DNA of 64,000 nt from Rhynchospora pubera (Eukaryota; Streptophyta; Magnoliopsida; Poales; Cyperaceae), in NCBI GenBank assembly GCA_028095005.1, contig CM051462.1:87245846-87309845 (forward strand), in the 5' to 3' direction. The notes under the pieces were generated by a model. It was not told the origin of the DNA and did not search any database. It saw only the letters and a list, made by a program, of their open reading frames with translations. Below are positions 34,197 through 46,467 of this stretch, piece by piece. A program made the translations under genes and the position numbers. Within the stretch, counting starts at the first letter, position 1, and each line of letters begins with the position of its first letter.

Positions 34197-37100
34197 TGAT
34201 GGGTGGTTTTCATGTATATATTTTAACCCCTTTTAGACCTCTAATTATATTTAAATTTTTGTGTTTTAGCTTAATTTACTAACATTTTGTACAAAGAGAG
34301 GTGCAGCAGTAGCCCGACTTTTGTTTTACAGGATCATCGAAGAATCGACACAAAAAACCATCCAACGAGCAGCTTTCCATAGGAGTGGATCGGACCAGCC
34401 TACAACCAGAACAAACCATTCCAGATCAGAAGAGAAGCAATAACCAGACTCACTTGGAACGATCCAGCTCACACCTGGAACAGACTGTTACAAGTTCTCT
34501 AGACTTGCCATATATGACTTGGCCAATTTTTGTAAAGTTTTCTCTGAAATAAATTCTCCAAGACAAGACATCTTCAGACGTGATTTTTGTTAAGAACTAG
34601 TTTCCTTGTGAAATTTCAATTTTTATTATTAATTAACATCAATTAACTATACACAAATCAAGGATCTAGCTAGTATTTAGACATTCCACACATTGAGAAA
34701 ACGGGAGGAATTGCTACCTCTTCCAAAATCGTATTCGAAAGGCTCGAGTTAGGCAATAGAACTCGATGGCGTGCCTTCAATCACCTCCACCAAGTCGGCC
34801 TCGAGTCCACCAAGGAGATTAACCTCTCTCTCTCAATTCTTGTGCTAGCAAGAAAGAGAGGAGGGCTAATCCTCTTTTTCTTCTCCTCAAATCACTAAAC
34901 TTGTTTAATTGTGGAAGGGATGCTCAACACATGAGCTAAGAGAAGGGAAAAGCAATGAAGAAGAGAGAAGAATCTTTCTTCCAAGGAGGTGGCGGCCAAG
35001 AGATGAGCAAGAGGTAGAAAGAGAATTATGGTTGGGGAGCCTCCATCAAAGGTCCTTATATGGAACTCAAATCCTACCAAGTTGACTCCACAAATTACAC
35101 CTTTTCCACTCATTAGGCCGGCCTCTCTTGGGCCTATATGGGCCACATGCAAAGCTCAATTTTATATCTATTTCATTTAATTAATGAGCTCTTTAAGTAT
35201 TGTTTAGTTGGGCTTTTAATTTATCAATAAATAAAGGTCCATTAAATTAATATAATCAATTATATTACTGTGTGTTGAACAAAATTAATTATCAACTCAT
35301 TGATAATTATTTTAGGATTAGCATTTGCGTCATTTTATCTCTATATGATCCATTTGATTTAATTAATTATAACGACTCACAATGGTATATAATTAACTAA
35401 TCAACTCATCATATTTTCATTGCATTTACTGCTGCGAATAAATAAATAATGCACCGTAATGTTGAAGTCCTATTTGTGTGATCCTTTGAGGATTCATGTT
35501 ATATTGGCCATGGAAAATAAATTGCTATTTATTTGTAATAATCATAAGCGGTATCTAGCAATACATTATGGTTCTCAATTAACATAAAATATTGTACTGT
35601 AACAATATTTCAATCCTGCATAAGAAATAAAAGTATTTCCTTATTTTGATTCTTATATCACATTACATCACTATATAATCCAAAATATGAATGTGTCATT
35701 CTTGCAGATTATACATTTCTTGATCTAGAGATGATTTTACAAGTTGGTAGCAAATAATCCATCTCCATCAAGGGGTCTAAACAGATATCATCACTAACCA
35801 AGTAAATTAATGAGGGATATACGGTTTTCTTGATAAATAATTTTTTTCTCACAATTCAAGAGAACATAAATAAAGTCTGTATAGCAGTCCTTATCAGGAA
35901 TCAACATTAGACTATATTTATTGAACCTATCATCATGTGGAAAAGTTGAATTATTCCAAACTTAGAATTAGACTCATATGAAATAAATAATGACACATAA
36001 CACAATCTATATATTTATTTCATTGGTTCATGTCCTGTACTATGTTCTATAACATATACATATACAATTTAGTTGATAACTCCATACTTATGATTTGTAG
36101 AACTTAAATCATCACGTGACTTGCATACTAATAGTTTTTGATAATTAATGTTCCTTGTTAATTATTAAGATTCTTGTCAGTTTAGAATTATAATTGTCAT
36201 TTAATTATAATGAAACACATAGATCTACAATGTAGATCCACAACTTGAATGATCTGTCAATAAATAAATTAAGGATCAAATGATCAAATATCATCAATAA
36301 CATAAACTAATGAAATAGCCATAAAATGATTGGCTTTTTACACCACGACAGTTCCCAAAGATATTATAAAAGGCCTGCTCTGCCCCTGACCAGAAGAGAC
36401 ACAATTTTTAGGGTTTTTGCCACTTCCATACTTGAGCATACTCACAACTGCCAGAAGACAGTGTGGACCGACCCGTTCCAAGTGGTAGAGCAGCAGATTG
36501 AAAAGAAGATCATGCCGATTTGCTTTATCTTCTGCTTTCTCTCTTTTTTTGTTTGTATTAATGATGAATCCTTCTTTGATTATTGTTTGTATGATGAGTA
36601 GTGAGTAGTAGTTTCTTAGGACGCGATTGAGAACATTTTTAACTATGTTGATTGATGTGTTTTGAACGTTTTAGTTTGTTAATTAAAGTAGATATTGATT
36701 TATCTCTTGTGGTTTAATTGCTTAATTGTTATTAATTTTGTTTGATACTTGAGAATTGATTGTCCCGTTAAGCGAATTGCCACGTTTGGTAGTTTGGACC
36801 TAAAATCAACCAACTTGAATTGAACACATTAATAATACAACTAGGTAGGTAATTTCTGAGAGGTAAGACCAAATTAGCGAGAGATCGTAATTTTATTCAT
36901 ACTGAGAGGCCTAATTTGCCATATAACCAAGCAGATAAGCCAAATAATCTACATCAAGAAACGAGAGTTGAAGTTAAGGAGATTTGGAAGTTAGGTGGTT
37001 AAATTTTGATTACTTAACCTGAATGAGAGTTAGAGTTAAGTCAATCTTTGTCTAATTGCAACCCTTGCATAAATGAAATAGTTAGAAAACTAAACGACTT

Positions 37101-37545
37101 AACACTTCATTTATTAACCTTTAGAACATACCAGTTTGACACTAGAACTGACCGCCCGAGAAGGGGCATTCAGAATAAAACGGGCTGTTCCAAAGGTTAA
37201 CCTGAGTTAGACGGGGCCGTTTCAACCTTGAAATATACCGTTCTACTCTTGACATAAATGAAAAAGTGTTTGATACCTTGCCCTAGTTTGAATTGAATTG
37301 ATCTTCAGTTTTAGTTTGGATTCGCTATTCTCTAGTCTTGTGTTACAGTGTATCTTACTTTTACTGTAATTGTTAAACCCTAAATACAAAAATAACGTTG
37401 AACTATTATTGTTTTTATCCCATAGGTTTAATTGAATTATTTAGAATAAATTGAGAAAATGAATAGTTTTGTCTTGTGAATTCGACCCTTAAGCCATACT
37501 GCAAACGAATTAGTATCGGTATTTGAGGTTTTAATTTTGTCATCA
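34197..37545 (+). mobile_element. Solo LTR Y1, interrupted
   Basis: This starts TGATGGGTGGTTTTCATG and ends TTTTGTCATCA. Apart from the insertion at 34588-36342 it aligns end to end with the uninterrupted copy at 50568-52140 (about 1.59 kb against 1.57 kb). A TATA box (ATTATAAAAGG near 36362) lies at the same relative position as in the other copy. The flanks GTATA/GTACG could be a decayed 5-bp duplication. Confidence 0.75.
34588..36342 (-). mobile_element. Solo LTR, family X, copy B, inside Y1
   Basis: Read on the minus strand this matches copy A (31619-33393) in order, including TTTATGTTATTGATGATATT near its start and the ending GGAAACTAGTTCTTAACA. The terminal TGTTAGAGATATG block of copy A is diverged or missing here, so the right limit is approximate. 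It splits Y1 between GACGTGA and ACACCACGACAG, which are contiguous in copy Y2. Confidence 0.7.
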
Positions 37546-37717
37546 GTACGTTTGGAACCGATTAGTATACTGGTATAAAACCACACAGAGAGTAGAGAAA
37601 GATAAAGTGAGAAAGAGAAGGAGAGAAGTTATTTATTAATCTCAACATGTTTCAAAGTACAATGCTCTTCAACTATATATAGACAGCTAACCTCCTAGCA
37701 ATCAAAACATATATTAA

Positions 37718-40700
37718 TCGACATAATTGGATCCGACTCCCAAACAACCGTCGGCGAACAGTCGTTGAAACAGTTTTTTGATCTGATCCGTCCATCTCTT
37801 CTCCGCTTCTCCTCTCCGTATGATACAATTGTTCTGGATAGTTCTAAGCTGCTCCACGCTCTCTCTTCCTCTCCCAAAGTCTCTCTCCACAAACTAGGCA
37901 GCAGGACTATCCCATGTGCTGTTGTACGGAGCTCATTCGAAGGAATGGTCCTGGTCTTTGCGTGTCTTCCTCTGTTTTTTTTGTATACGAATAGAAGGAC
38001 TATCCCATGGTCCTGGTCTTTTGCGTGTCTTCCACTGTTTTTTTTGTATTCGAAGGAATGGTCCCGGTCTCTCTCCACAAACTAGGCAGAAAGACTATCC
38101 CAAGAGTAGACGAATAGAAAGAGAGAAAAGTGGGAGGAGGCCAAACAGTTCCAGAGGAACTACCTACAGGGTTGTTCTCCTTCTTTTTCGTTTTTTTTTT
38201 GTGCTTCGTCTTCTCTTCTTTCATTTTCCTTCAATTGTTTTTTTCGCTCCTTAATTTTCGATCAATTTTCTATTTTTTCTTCTTTTTTTTTTGCGAGGAT
38301 TTCTAATTCTACACTCATTTGCTGTTAGAAAAGAAGGCCATTTTCAGTCTTCGCCACTTGATTCCAGAGGTTACGAAGCTCGCCTCACAACCAGATCTGC
38401 AAAGACATGACCATCGGCTACTCCTTCTTCAGATGAGTACAGTCATTATCCCTTTATCCCTTTTGCAAATTGCTGCTCTGAATTTGTTTTTTCGTGTGTG
38501 GTTGTATGGACATATGTGCGTACAGGACCTGAAATCAGAAATTCTCATTCACTGACACAGTAAAGACTCCATTAATATTCACATCCCAATACACCTCAAG
38601 TCTAAAAGAACCTTCTTGAACTGGTACGAAGGAGTGCCATATTGAGTTTGAAAGGAACAACCCACAAATCCGAAATTATCAACATTCCAAACAATTGAAT
38701 CAAAGTATGCACTTAATCGAACTTTCTCAAAGCCGTAATAGCTACGGGTTGGTACCTAAAATACCACAGGTGAGCACTGACCTGGGGAGGGACTTACATA
38801 AGAAATTGCATTTGGTAAGCTCTCTAATCGGTGAATTCAACTCACAAACCTAACAAAATTCTTCGGTACCTTTGGCTTTCTCTCTTTCTTGATCAAGGCA
38901 GCAAACTAGGAGGCCAACTGACAAATCATATCCATTTAATCCTCTCATTTTCCTTCCTTTGTGGCTCCTTCTCTATTATCTTATTTACTCAGTGATTTTT
39001 TTTGGTTGCTGACCTCGAGTTCTTCCTTCTCTCTTTAATTTCTTTATGTTCCCATTTGCAGTAGATCAGTTCAACGGAGATTAGCACCAGCAGATGCTAT
39101 ACCAGCAAAGGATCTCCAGTGTACCAGTAGCCAGTGCACAACCGACACTTTATGAAATTTATGAAATTTGGTTTGCATCTGGTGTTTTACTTTTTTTTTT
39201 ATAATTTCTATAGCTTGCCATCCTTTTTTGACCTTGCCAACCATCATGTTGTTGATACCAACAATTTATGATAAATATATTTTTTCTTTTCAAATTAATT
39301 TCAGGTTGTTTCAATATCCATCCTTAAAGTTGTTTACTGAAATTACACAGTGAAGCAAAGGCTCTGGAAAAAGATAGGAATCCTTGGTTGTTCTCTTATA
39401 TTGAGTCAACAACTATTCTAGAAATTTTTACCATGGTTTGGATCTAGGGTGCCGATCATGCTATAAGTTTGAGACATTTTCCTCTTAGTTATTTTGGTGA
39501 GTTATGCATATTCCTATTTTCTTTCCTTAATTTTGTTTTTGTTTTTACATAATCTGCTTCTATTTTGTTTCATTCCAGTCAAGATATGTCGACCTTTTGC
39601 ATGAGGATAAGCAGTAGTCAGCAAAATTTGCAGTAACATCTTTTCATCGAGATATTTGTGATTATAAGCAGTTCGATATATTGCCAAAACGAACATGTGA
39701 CTTTAATGTATTTTATCAAACTTGGCATGTGATTTTGTCTTTTCGTAACCTTTTTACTATGTGTTTTAGTCTAATTTCAAATTAATTGTGTCAATTTTCC
39801 TTTCCTGTTCACTGTGTGATGAGCGTTGAGGAAGCAATGTCGGTGAATCAGATTTTTGTATGTATACATGAATTGCCACATTCAATTGATAATTATTATA
39901 GTGATTTATTTTTGTGGATGTTAATTATTGTCCGTATTACATGATGATTTCATCATGTGTTATATAAAATTAATTTAGTTTTTAAGAAAATTTTTTAGAG
40001 GTTGGAATCAATGAGGTAAGGTGTTTTGATCTCAGATTCTTTTTATAATTTTCAGGTGCTTTTGTATGTTAGTTGATTTGGGAACGTAACATTGAATCTG
40101 TATTGTACGAAAGGAAATTTCACCTTAAATTTAGTTTGGTTTGGAAAATTACTTATTAGTTTGCTTCTATTCAAGATGCAAATACATGTATTTTATCAAC
40201 TTTCTCTGCTTCTATTCATCTATTTGTTTAGGATGCACAATGTAAATGAAGTTTGATATGTATGTCTTGGTGTGAACAGGTTCTTATGGGGACGCAATAA
40301 GCTCTGGATGTGATTTTGGTGCAGGCTCAGGTTGTGTACCAGTTGCTGGTACGAGATTTTAGGTTCTGGTATAAAAACAGGGGTTAGTTTGTGAATTCCT
40401 GAAGTTTTTCAGGGCTTAAGTGAACAAAAATGAGTTTTTGTTTAGAAATAGAGGGGGGAAATTCTAAATTTCGAGGCTTAAATGGGTTTGGGTTTAATTC
40501 CTGCCATACTAGGTTGGCTCTCGATTTGAAACTCTCTTCTATTTGGACCTTGACTGTTTGGAAGACAGATATGGGTTTGGCAACGAATAGGCAGTACATT
40601 GTGGCTTATTCATTTGTTAACTCAAGTAATAGGGAAGAGATGATTGGATATCTTTCAACTTCTCTTGGAGCCCATTTTGCTACATTGCCTGACATTTTCA

Positions 40701-41881
40701 ATAAAAGAATGTACATTGTTTCATGGTGGTTAGAGCAATAATTTCCTCAACATATATTAATTAACAAATGTAACAATATGGATACCCAAGAGATTTTGGT
40801 ATGAATCCCTATCATTTTCAACTTTTAAAGACTGTTGTGCTCATCTAGATGTTTACCTTATTAATTTCCTTTGCTTTGTTCATTTTTTTTATCATTGTTT
40901 TATTCATTCTACACATGATCTGTTCAACGGAGAGCAAAATCAATTAAAGGACTGCAACTACGACTTCTTTTGTTGTTGTTGAGGATTTAATCACTGTCAG
41001 GTTCACTCTAAATTCTATAATTTGAAAAGATAACTCTGTTATGTTTGAAACAAAAGTGATCGATAAAGAGTTGGTGCAGAGAAAAACCTTACGGAAAACT
41101 TAGGTTGTTCATGATCTATAATAACGTATCAAAAAAAAAATTCTGAAAGCAGCAACCTACTATTACACTGAGAAAATTAACTACAAGGGGTACATAATGC
41201 TATTTCTATTTAGGCTTAGTTGCATTATTTTCAGCATCTGTTAAATTTTAATGTATGGAAAAAGTGTTTCACTTCACATGTCTCTTCATATAGTTCAAGC
41301 CTACTGTAATGTTATGCTCACACGTTTTCTTAATTTGGCTAATATTTACAGTTTGTTAGTTTACCTAATTAGACTTCTATTGAAATCTTAGCATGGCTCA
41401 ATCACCTTACAATTCTATGCATATTATTTTCAGAGTGTAGAGCCACATTGGGTTTGATGGTGTTATCTTTATTGCAGTTGGAACGGTACATTGTGTCAAT
41501 ATATTTTGGCATTACTCCCATTTATTAACTTATAGGTTCGCATTATGCAGACAAAAGTACTGTTAGAACGGTACATATTGTATAGCTGATTATCACATTT
41601 TAGTTTTATACGTAGGCCTGCTGTTGAAGAAGATATACAACATATATATTTATGTAATAAACTAAACTACTAATAAAATCTGAACATTAATGTTCATAGC
41701 TTTCATCTTAATTTTATTGTTTTTTTTGAAATAAATTTGTCTATTTACACTATGGTTCGTGGATGTAATAGAGTAAACTATAGATAAAAACTACTTTAAT
41801 AGTAAGATTTAACAAAAAGATGAGACGAGATATAACTAAAGGACAAGATGAAAAATAGACAACGCGCGACGAACCAACTAG
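37718..41881 (+). mobile_element. Non-autonomous Helitron 2, 4.2 kb
   Basis: The 3' end AACGCGCGACGAACCAACTAG ends in CTAG (41878-41881) and is followed by T. The hairpin stem of Helitron 1 is partly decayed here. The 5' end is placed at TCGACATAATTGGATCCGAC after A, and shares the next AACAACCGT...AACAG block with Helitron 1. Homology to Helitron 1 is strong at 40230-40500 and 41740-41881. No helicase gene is found. An extra segment at 40430-40741 encodes an open frame with no recognised domain. Confidence 0.7.
37879..38102. repeat. Interleaved direct repeats in Helitron 2
   Basis: GTCTCTCTCCACAAACTAGG and following bases occur at 37879-37915 and 38067-38102. Between them another unit beginning GGTCCTGGTCTTTGCGTG occurs at about 37946-37991 and 38008-38053. 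The A-B-B-A order suggests local duplication. Confidence 0.75.
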
Positions 41882-42698
41882 TTTACTATAACTGAGCTTT
41901 AATGTAAAAGAGACAAAGAATAACATAAATGAGACAAAGATTACACATTTAGGAGACAATTAGATAAAATTCCCAATTTTATAAGTTATGTTAATTAGTC
42001 CTATGCTCTGTTAGCATCCATTCCAAAGGCCGTGAGAGCGCGATGCATTTAATTTTTTAACATCATATCAGCTCTATTAACGAACACTTATTTCATTTGC
42101 TAGCCCCACTGTCAGCTCTCTCTCTTCTCTTTCTTCCTCTAAACACGTAATATAGTTCCAACGGCTACTCCCAAATTCAATTTAGATTCTGAAACCCTAT
42201 AATTTAGTCTATCCATAGTACCAAAATTAATAAACGGTAAACACTGGATATGGGGAAGGGAGGTATTTAAAAAGATAATATTCCCAGTTTCCCATATGCA
42301 TGCAGAATTGCAGATTGAAGCCTTCTATTTTAGAATTTATTACGTTCAATTTTGTTTTTACAAAGAATGGACTCGAGCTTGCATTCTATGAACGTAAGTC
42401 CATTTAAAAGAAAAATGTTGAGGCCTAAATTATCAATAGAATTTTGGGCCACGCATTAAAATGTAAAAAAATGTGATGATATATTTCCATGTGTGTGCAT
42501 ATTATCTATGCAGATATGTCAAGTGCATGATATTTGGGGATTAGATTTGATTAGATTCTCATAATATTGTTTAGGATAGTTTCTCTACATAGCCTTGGTT
42601 TTACTTCCTTTTTATATTTTTCTCTCTACTGTAAATGTTTGGAAGACAAGAAAGAAAGCAACAAAGTAGTTTTTCATCTCAAAATTGTAAAAAAAAAA
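41882..42698. other. No gene seen
   Basis: This is an AT-rich spacer between Helitron 2 and a foldback element. There is a short pyrimidine tract (TCTCTCTTCTCTTTCTTCCTC near 42120), but nothing else is supported. Confidence 0.45.
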
Positions 42699-44171
42699 GG
42701 GTTAATTAGATTTATGCCACTGTGAAAATGTGAAATTAGTAAAATGCCATCATTAAATGACAAATTAGTTTTATACCACTATAAAATAGTAAAAATTAGT
42801 TTTATGCCATCGACAAATTAATTTGCCAATTTTACCCTTTTAAATATGCCACTATAAAAAAATTTGAAATTAGAGAAATGCCATTACAAAATGACAAATT
42901 AGTTTTATGCCACTACAAAAATTTAAAATTAGAAAAATATCATCACTATATAATAAATTAGTTTTATGCTGCTACAAATTAATTAAAATAAATTTTGTGT
43001 CACGATAAAAATTTAAAAATTAGTTTTATGCCTCTAGAAATGCTTGAAATTCAATATAAAAATGTCATGTGTTCTCATTGGAGTGGCTGGTGGCATAATT
43101 ATCCAGATATCAATCTATCATGGTGCAAAGAGCTACCGGTGTATCAAATCGTAAAACTTTATTTACGAACTTCTGTCAAGTCCACCATAGCATGGATGTA
43201 AAATTTGATTTTCTTTTCTGGAATCAGATATGAATATAAGTGAAAGCTGTCAAAGCATGGATGCAAACGAGGGACAAAGGGACAAGAGTAATAACATAAT
43301 TCGGAAATTCAGAAATATAAAATTTCAAGCGCCGTCTTTTTCTTTTTTAGGGTTTATTCAAATAAGGGTGATTTGGACATTTTAAAAAAAAGGGTTAATT
43401 AGATTTATGCCACTATGAAAATTTGAAATTAGTAAAATGTCATTACTAAATAACAAATTAGTTTTATGCCACTGTGAAAAAGTAAAAATTAGTTTTTTGC
43501 CACCGAAAAATTATTTTGCCAATTTTACCCTTTTAAATATGCCACTACAAAAATTTAAAATTAAAAAATATCATCACTAAAATAAATTATTAACTGACAT
43601 AAGCAAATAATATAATCGTTTTATGTAAGTGACCTTTTGCAATCATGACAGAAAACTAAAGCATATAAAAATAAATAAGAACCAGAAGTACTTTTGAGTT
43701 ACCATTATTCATTCAGCAAGTGAATGAAATGAAATTTTTAGTGGTAGAGTTTGCAAAATTTTAAGTGTTTTTTTTTCATCGCAATTTTTAGAGTTTATTA
43801 AAAGGATAATTTGGGAATTTTTAAAAGTAATGAGATATTTCAGGATTGCATTTTTGTATTTAATCATTTTAGGAATAAGATAATGGCATATATCTAATTT
43901 ACACAATTTGATAATGGCATAAATCTAATTAGCAATCTAACAGTGGCATATGTTTAATTAACTATTTTTCACAGTGGCATAAAACCAATTAATCCTAAAA
44001 AATAATAGCAGATTTAATGATGGCAATTTTAGAATTTATAATGGTTTTGGAGAAAATAATGGCATAATACTAATTTTAACAATTTTATAGTGGCATAAAA
44101 CTAATTAGGAATTTAACAATGACATATTTCAAATTGATAACTTTTTGCAGTGGCATAAATCTAATTATTCC
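42699..44171. mobile_element. Mutator-like foldback element (outer), 1.47 kb
   Basis: It starts GGGTTAATTAGATTTATGCC and ends GGCATAAATCTAATTATTCC, the same termini as the element at 7411-8396. It is inserted in an A run (nine A at 42690-42698, eight A at 44172-44179), consistent with an A-rich target duplication. Arms are tandem arrays of TTAGTTTTATGCCA-like words. It contains a second copy of the family at 43392-43995. Confidence 0.8.
43392..43995. mobile_element. Mutator-like foldback element (inner), 604 bp
   Basis: It starts GGGTTAATTAGATTTATGCC and ends GGCATAAAACCAATTAATCC. Flanks TAAAAAAAA (43383-43391) and TAAAAAATA (43996-44004) are an 8/9 match, a slightly decayed 9-bp target duplication. 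It lies inside the outer element of the same family. Confidence 0.8.
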
Positions 44172-44725
44172 AAAAAAAATGATAACCATAATCTTCAGTT
44201 TTGCTATTTCTTTTCATGGCTTAAACAAAATTAGCACATAAAAATATAAGGTGAACACATATAAAAATATAAGTTTTGTCAACTTTGTTGAGATTTTTTA
44301 TATGTATATTCAACTTATTATTTTTTGTGTATGTGTTTATTTTGATTAAGTGATGGTAAAACGATGATAAAAATAGCAGTAATCTAAGTTCCAAAAATTA
44401 CCACATTCATCCAAACAAATAAAATATTCAAAATTGACCTTGGATAACGATGAAGCGGTCCATTTTAGCACATGCGTATTTATTTGGTGCTTATTGATTT
44501 TGGCTGGCGTGGCAGGGACATGTTAGTTGGTAAGACAAGAATTAATTGACTGTTGCGGGGCTATTGTCAGGTAAAAGTTTAAAAAAAGTGCTAAAGAAGT
44601 AAAGATGTTTAATATCGTACGGATCAGAATCTGTAAAATCAAAGCGGCAGAGACACTACCTGTTGGATATTTATAATGGCCACATTTACAAATGGCACCC
44701 CATACTTAGTTTTAACTACCTTTGA
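44172..44725. other. No gene seen
   Basis: AT-rich spacer without recognisable signal. Confidence 0.4.
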
Positions 44726-45390
44726 GCACGGATGAAAATGAATCGGATAAATTCTGCTCCGATATGTATTCGAATCTTAAAAATAGCGGAATAGCGGATT
44801 TAAATTTTAATATTTGTATCCGAACGAATACGAATGTAGATACAGATTTTTTAAAAAAAACTGATACGAATACGGATGTGAGAATATATATTCATGAATA
44901 TATTTCGGGTAGTGAAATATTACCGTGTTTGCTCGCACAGTACCTAAATATATTTTTTAAGACACTATACAAAATCATTATTAAAATAGACATATTCTAT
45001 CCAAGGATGGTTTGATTCTTTCTGATCTTTTGCATAATTTTAAATCAATATTTCACGAAGAAGTTTCTGAACAAAAATAATAATTAGAAATGCTGCCGGG
45101 TCTAAAATTTGTACATAATTATTTTTTAATCCAATGAGACTAAAATTTGAAGTTGATATCTCTAGAAAAAAGATCCAGCAAGAAGAGACTGATAAATTCT
45201 AATTTATTTTAATACCCGAAACATGCCCGTATTCTTATTCGTATCGGATAATATCCGATTTTTATTTGTACTCATTTAACATCTAAATCATATCCGTATT
45301 CAAACATATCGTTATCCCGAAAAAAATATGGATATATGCAAATATGATTTAACTATTATCCGAGCCGTTCTCATCCGTACCTTCAAATCA
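44726..45390. mobile_element. Element with GAATACGGAT-type motif arrays at both ends
   Basis: The left end GCACGGATGAAAATGAATCG and the right end CCGAGCCGTTCTCATCCGTACC are imperfect inverted repeats. Both halves are filled with degenerate copies of TATCCGTATTCG and its complement. No coding capacity or target duplication is evident. Confidence 0.5.
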
Positions 45391-46143
45391 TACTCCGTGT
45401 GCTTTTTAACTGGTTGATCCTTTCACGAAAATTAAACCTTATTTTTGTTGCTTGAGAACGTCAAATATACCAAGAGCGCTTTTATATGATGTGTTTATAA
45501 TACATACCTTCAACGCAAAATTAATCGATTTATTATCACTCGATACTATAGATATGATATATTAGTTTCTGCTGCTCCAATTATGCCAGTGAGATAAACT
45601 CATCTTACAATAAATTAGTAATTATTTTGCACAATAGATTGTATTGTACTGCAACTAGCAAGAGTACATCTTATATTACATGCATAATCCTGCATAACTT
45701 TGTACACGACACATATACTCAATCACTTCATTGACAGACTCAAAAGGATAAAAAAAATGAATAATGTAATATATATCATCCCTCCCAATCCAACCCGTTC
45801 ATATTTATGAATTACCTTCAAACTTTAAAACTTCTTAATTAAATGCATGCCAAGATATAATAGAAAATAAACTAATGCATCTTTATTTTTTAATTAATAA
45901 TATCCTATGTGAATATGTAATACTTTGTATATAGATGTGTATCAACAAATCTGAATCATTCGCCCAAAGTCTCAAAAATACCAATAAAATGAATGACAAT
46001 AATGTAATGATAGTTTCTATAATCACATTAAATAAAAATCACAAGCTATCTATGTTAGTCCAATAATATGTGAATTAAGAGAAAAAAAAATTAAGACCGC
46101 AGGCTCGTTTACTTGTACATGCTTATTAGAAACTAAAAGAGTT
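45391..46143. other. No gene seen
   Basis: AT-rich spacer ending at the target site of the Copia element. Confidence 0.45.
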
Positions 46144-46148
46144 GATAT

Positions 46149-46467
46149 TGTTGGAAATTTAGCAAAAAAAAAATGAAATTCTAGTTTGTTGTACCAGTAT
46201 ATTTAAGAATGATGTTTGAGAAAAGAAAGCAACACAATTTTCTATTATTTCTCTACTAATAAGTTCATACAAGTACATCTCTTATATATAAGCAATAAAT
46301 TTTCTAAAATAATAGCCCGTAATTAACACTAAAACAATAATATAACATCACAAATAAGACCAGCAACAAATATATAACCTAAATTAAACTTAATACTCTT
46401 TCTCTATTTCTCACAACATAAACGAATTGTAACTTTCACTAATTTATACATCAACTAATTCTCAACA
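46149..46467 (-). repeat. 3' LTR of the Copia element
   Basis: It runs from TGTTGGAAATTTAGC to ATTCTCAACA in plus orientation and is homologous to 48717-49030, including the shared AGTTCATACAA and TTAAACTTAATA blocks. Confidence 0.85.

Larger units (their letters stand above)
34125..37717 (-). mobile_element. 5' LTR of element Z, split by a nested solo LTR
   Basis: Two pieces (34125-34196 and 37546 to about 37717) form the minus-strand LTR preceding the primer site. The right piece holds CTATATATAG at 37672-37681 as a TATA box read on the minus strand. Between them is solo LTR Y1. Helitron 2 adjoins on the right, so the outer end of this LTR is not defined. Confidence 0.5.

Noticed and set aside
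37695..38254. Several overlapping frames of 70-127 codons on both strands
   Set aside because: They arise from duplicated leader-like sequence in Helitron 2; no domain or consistent frame is visible.
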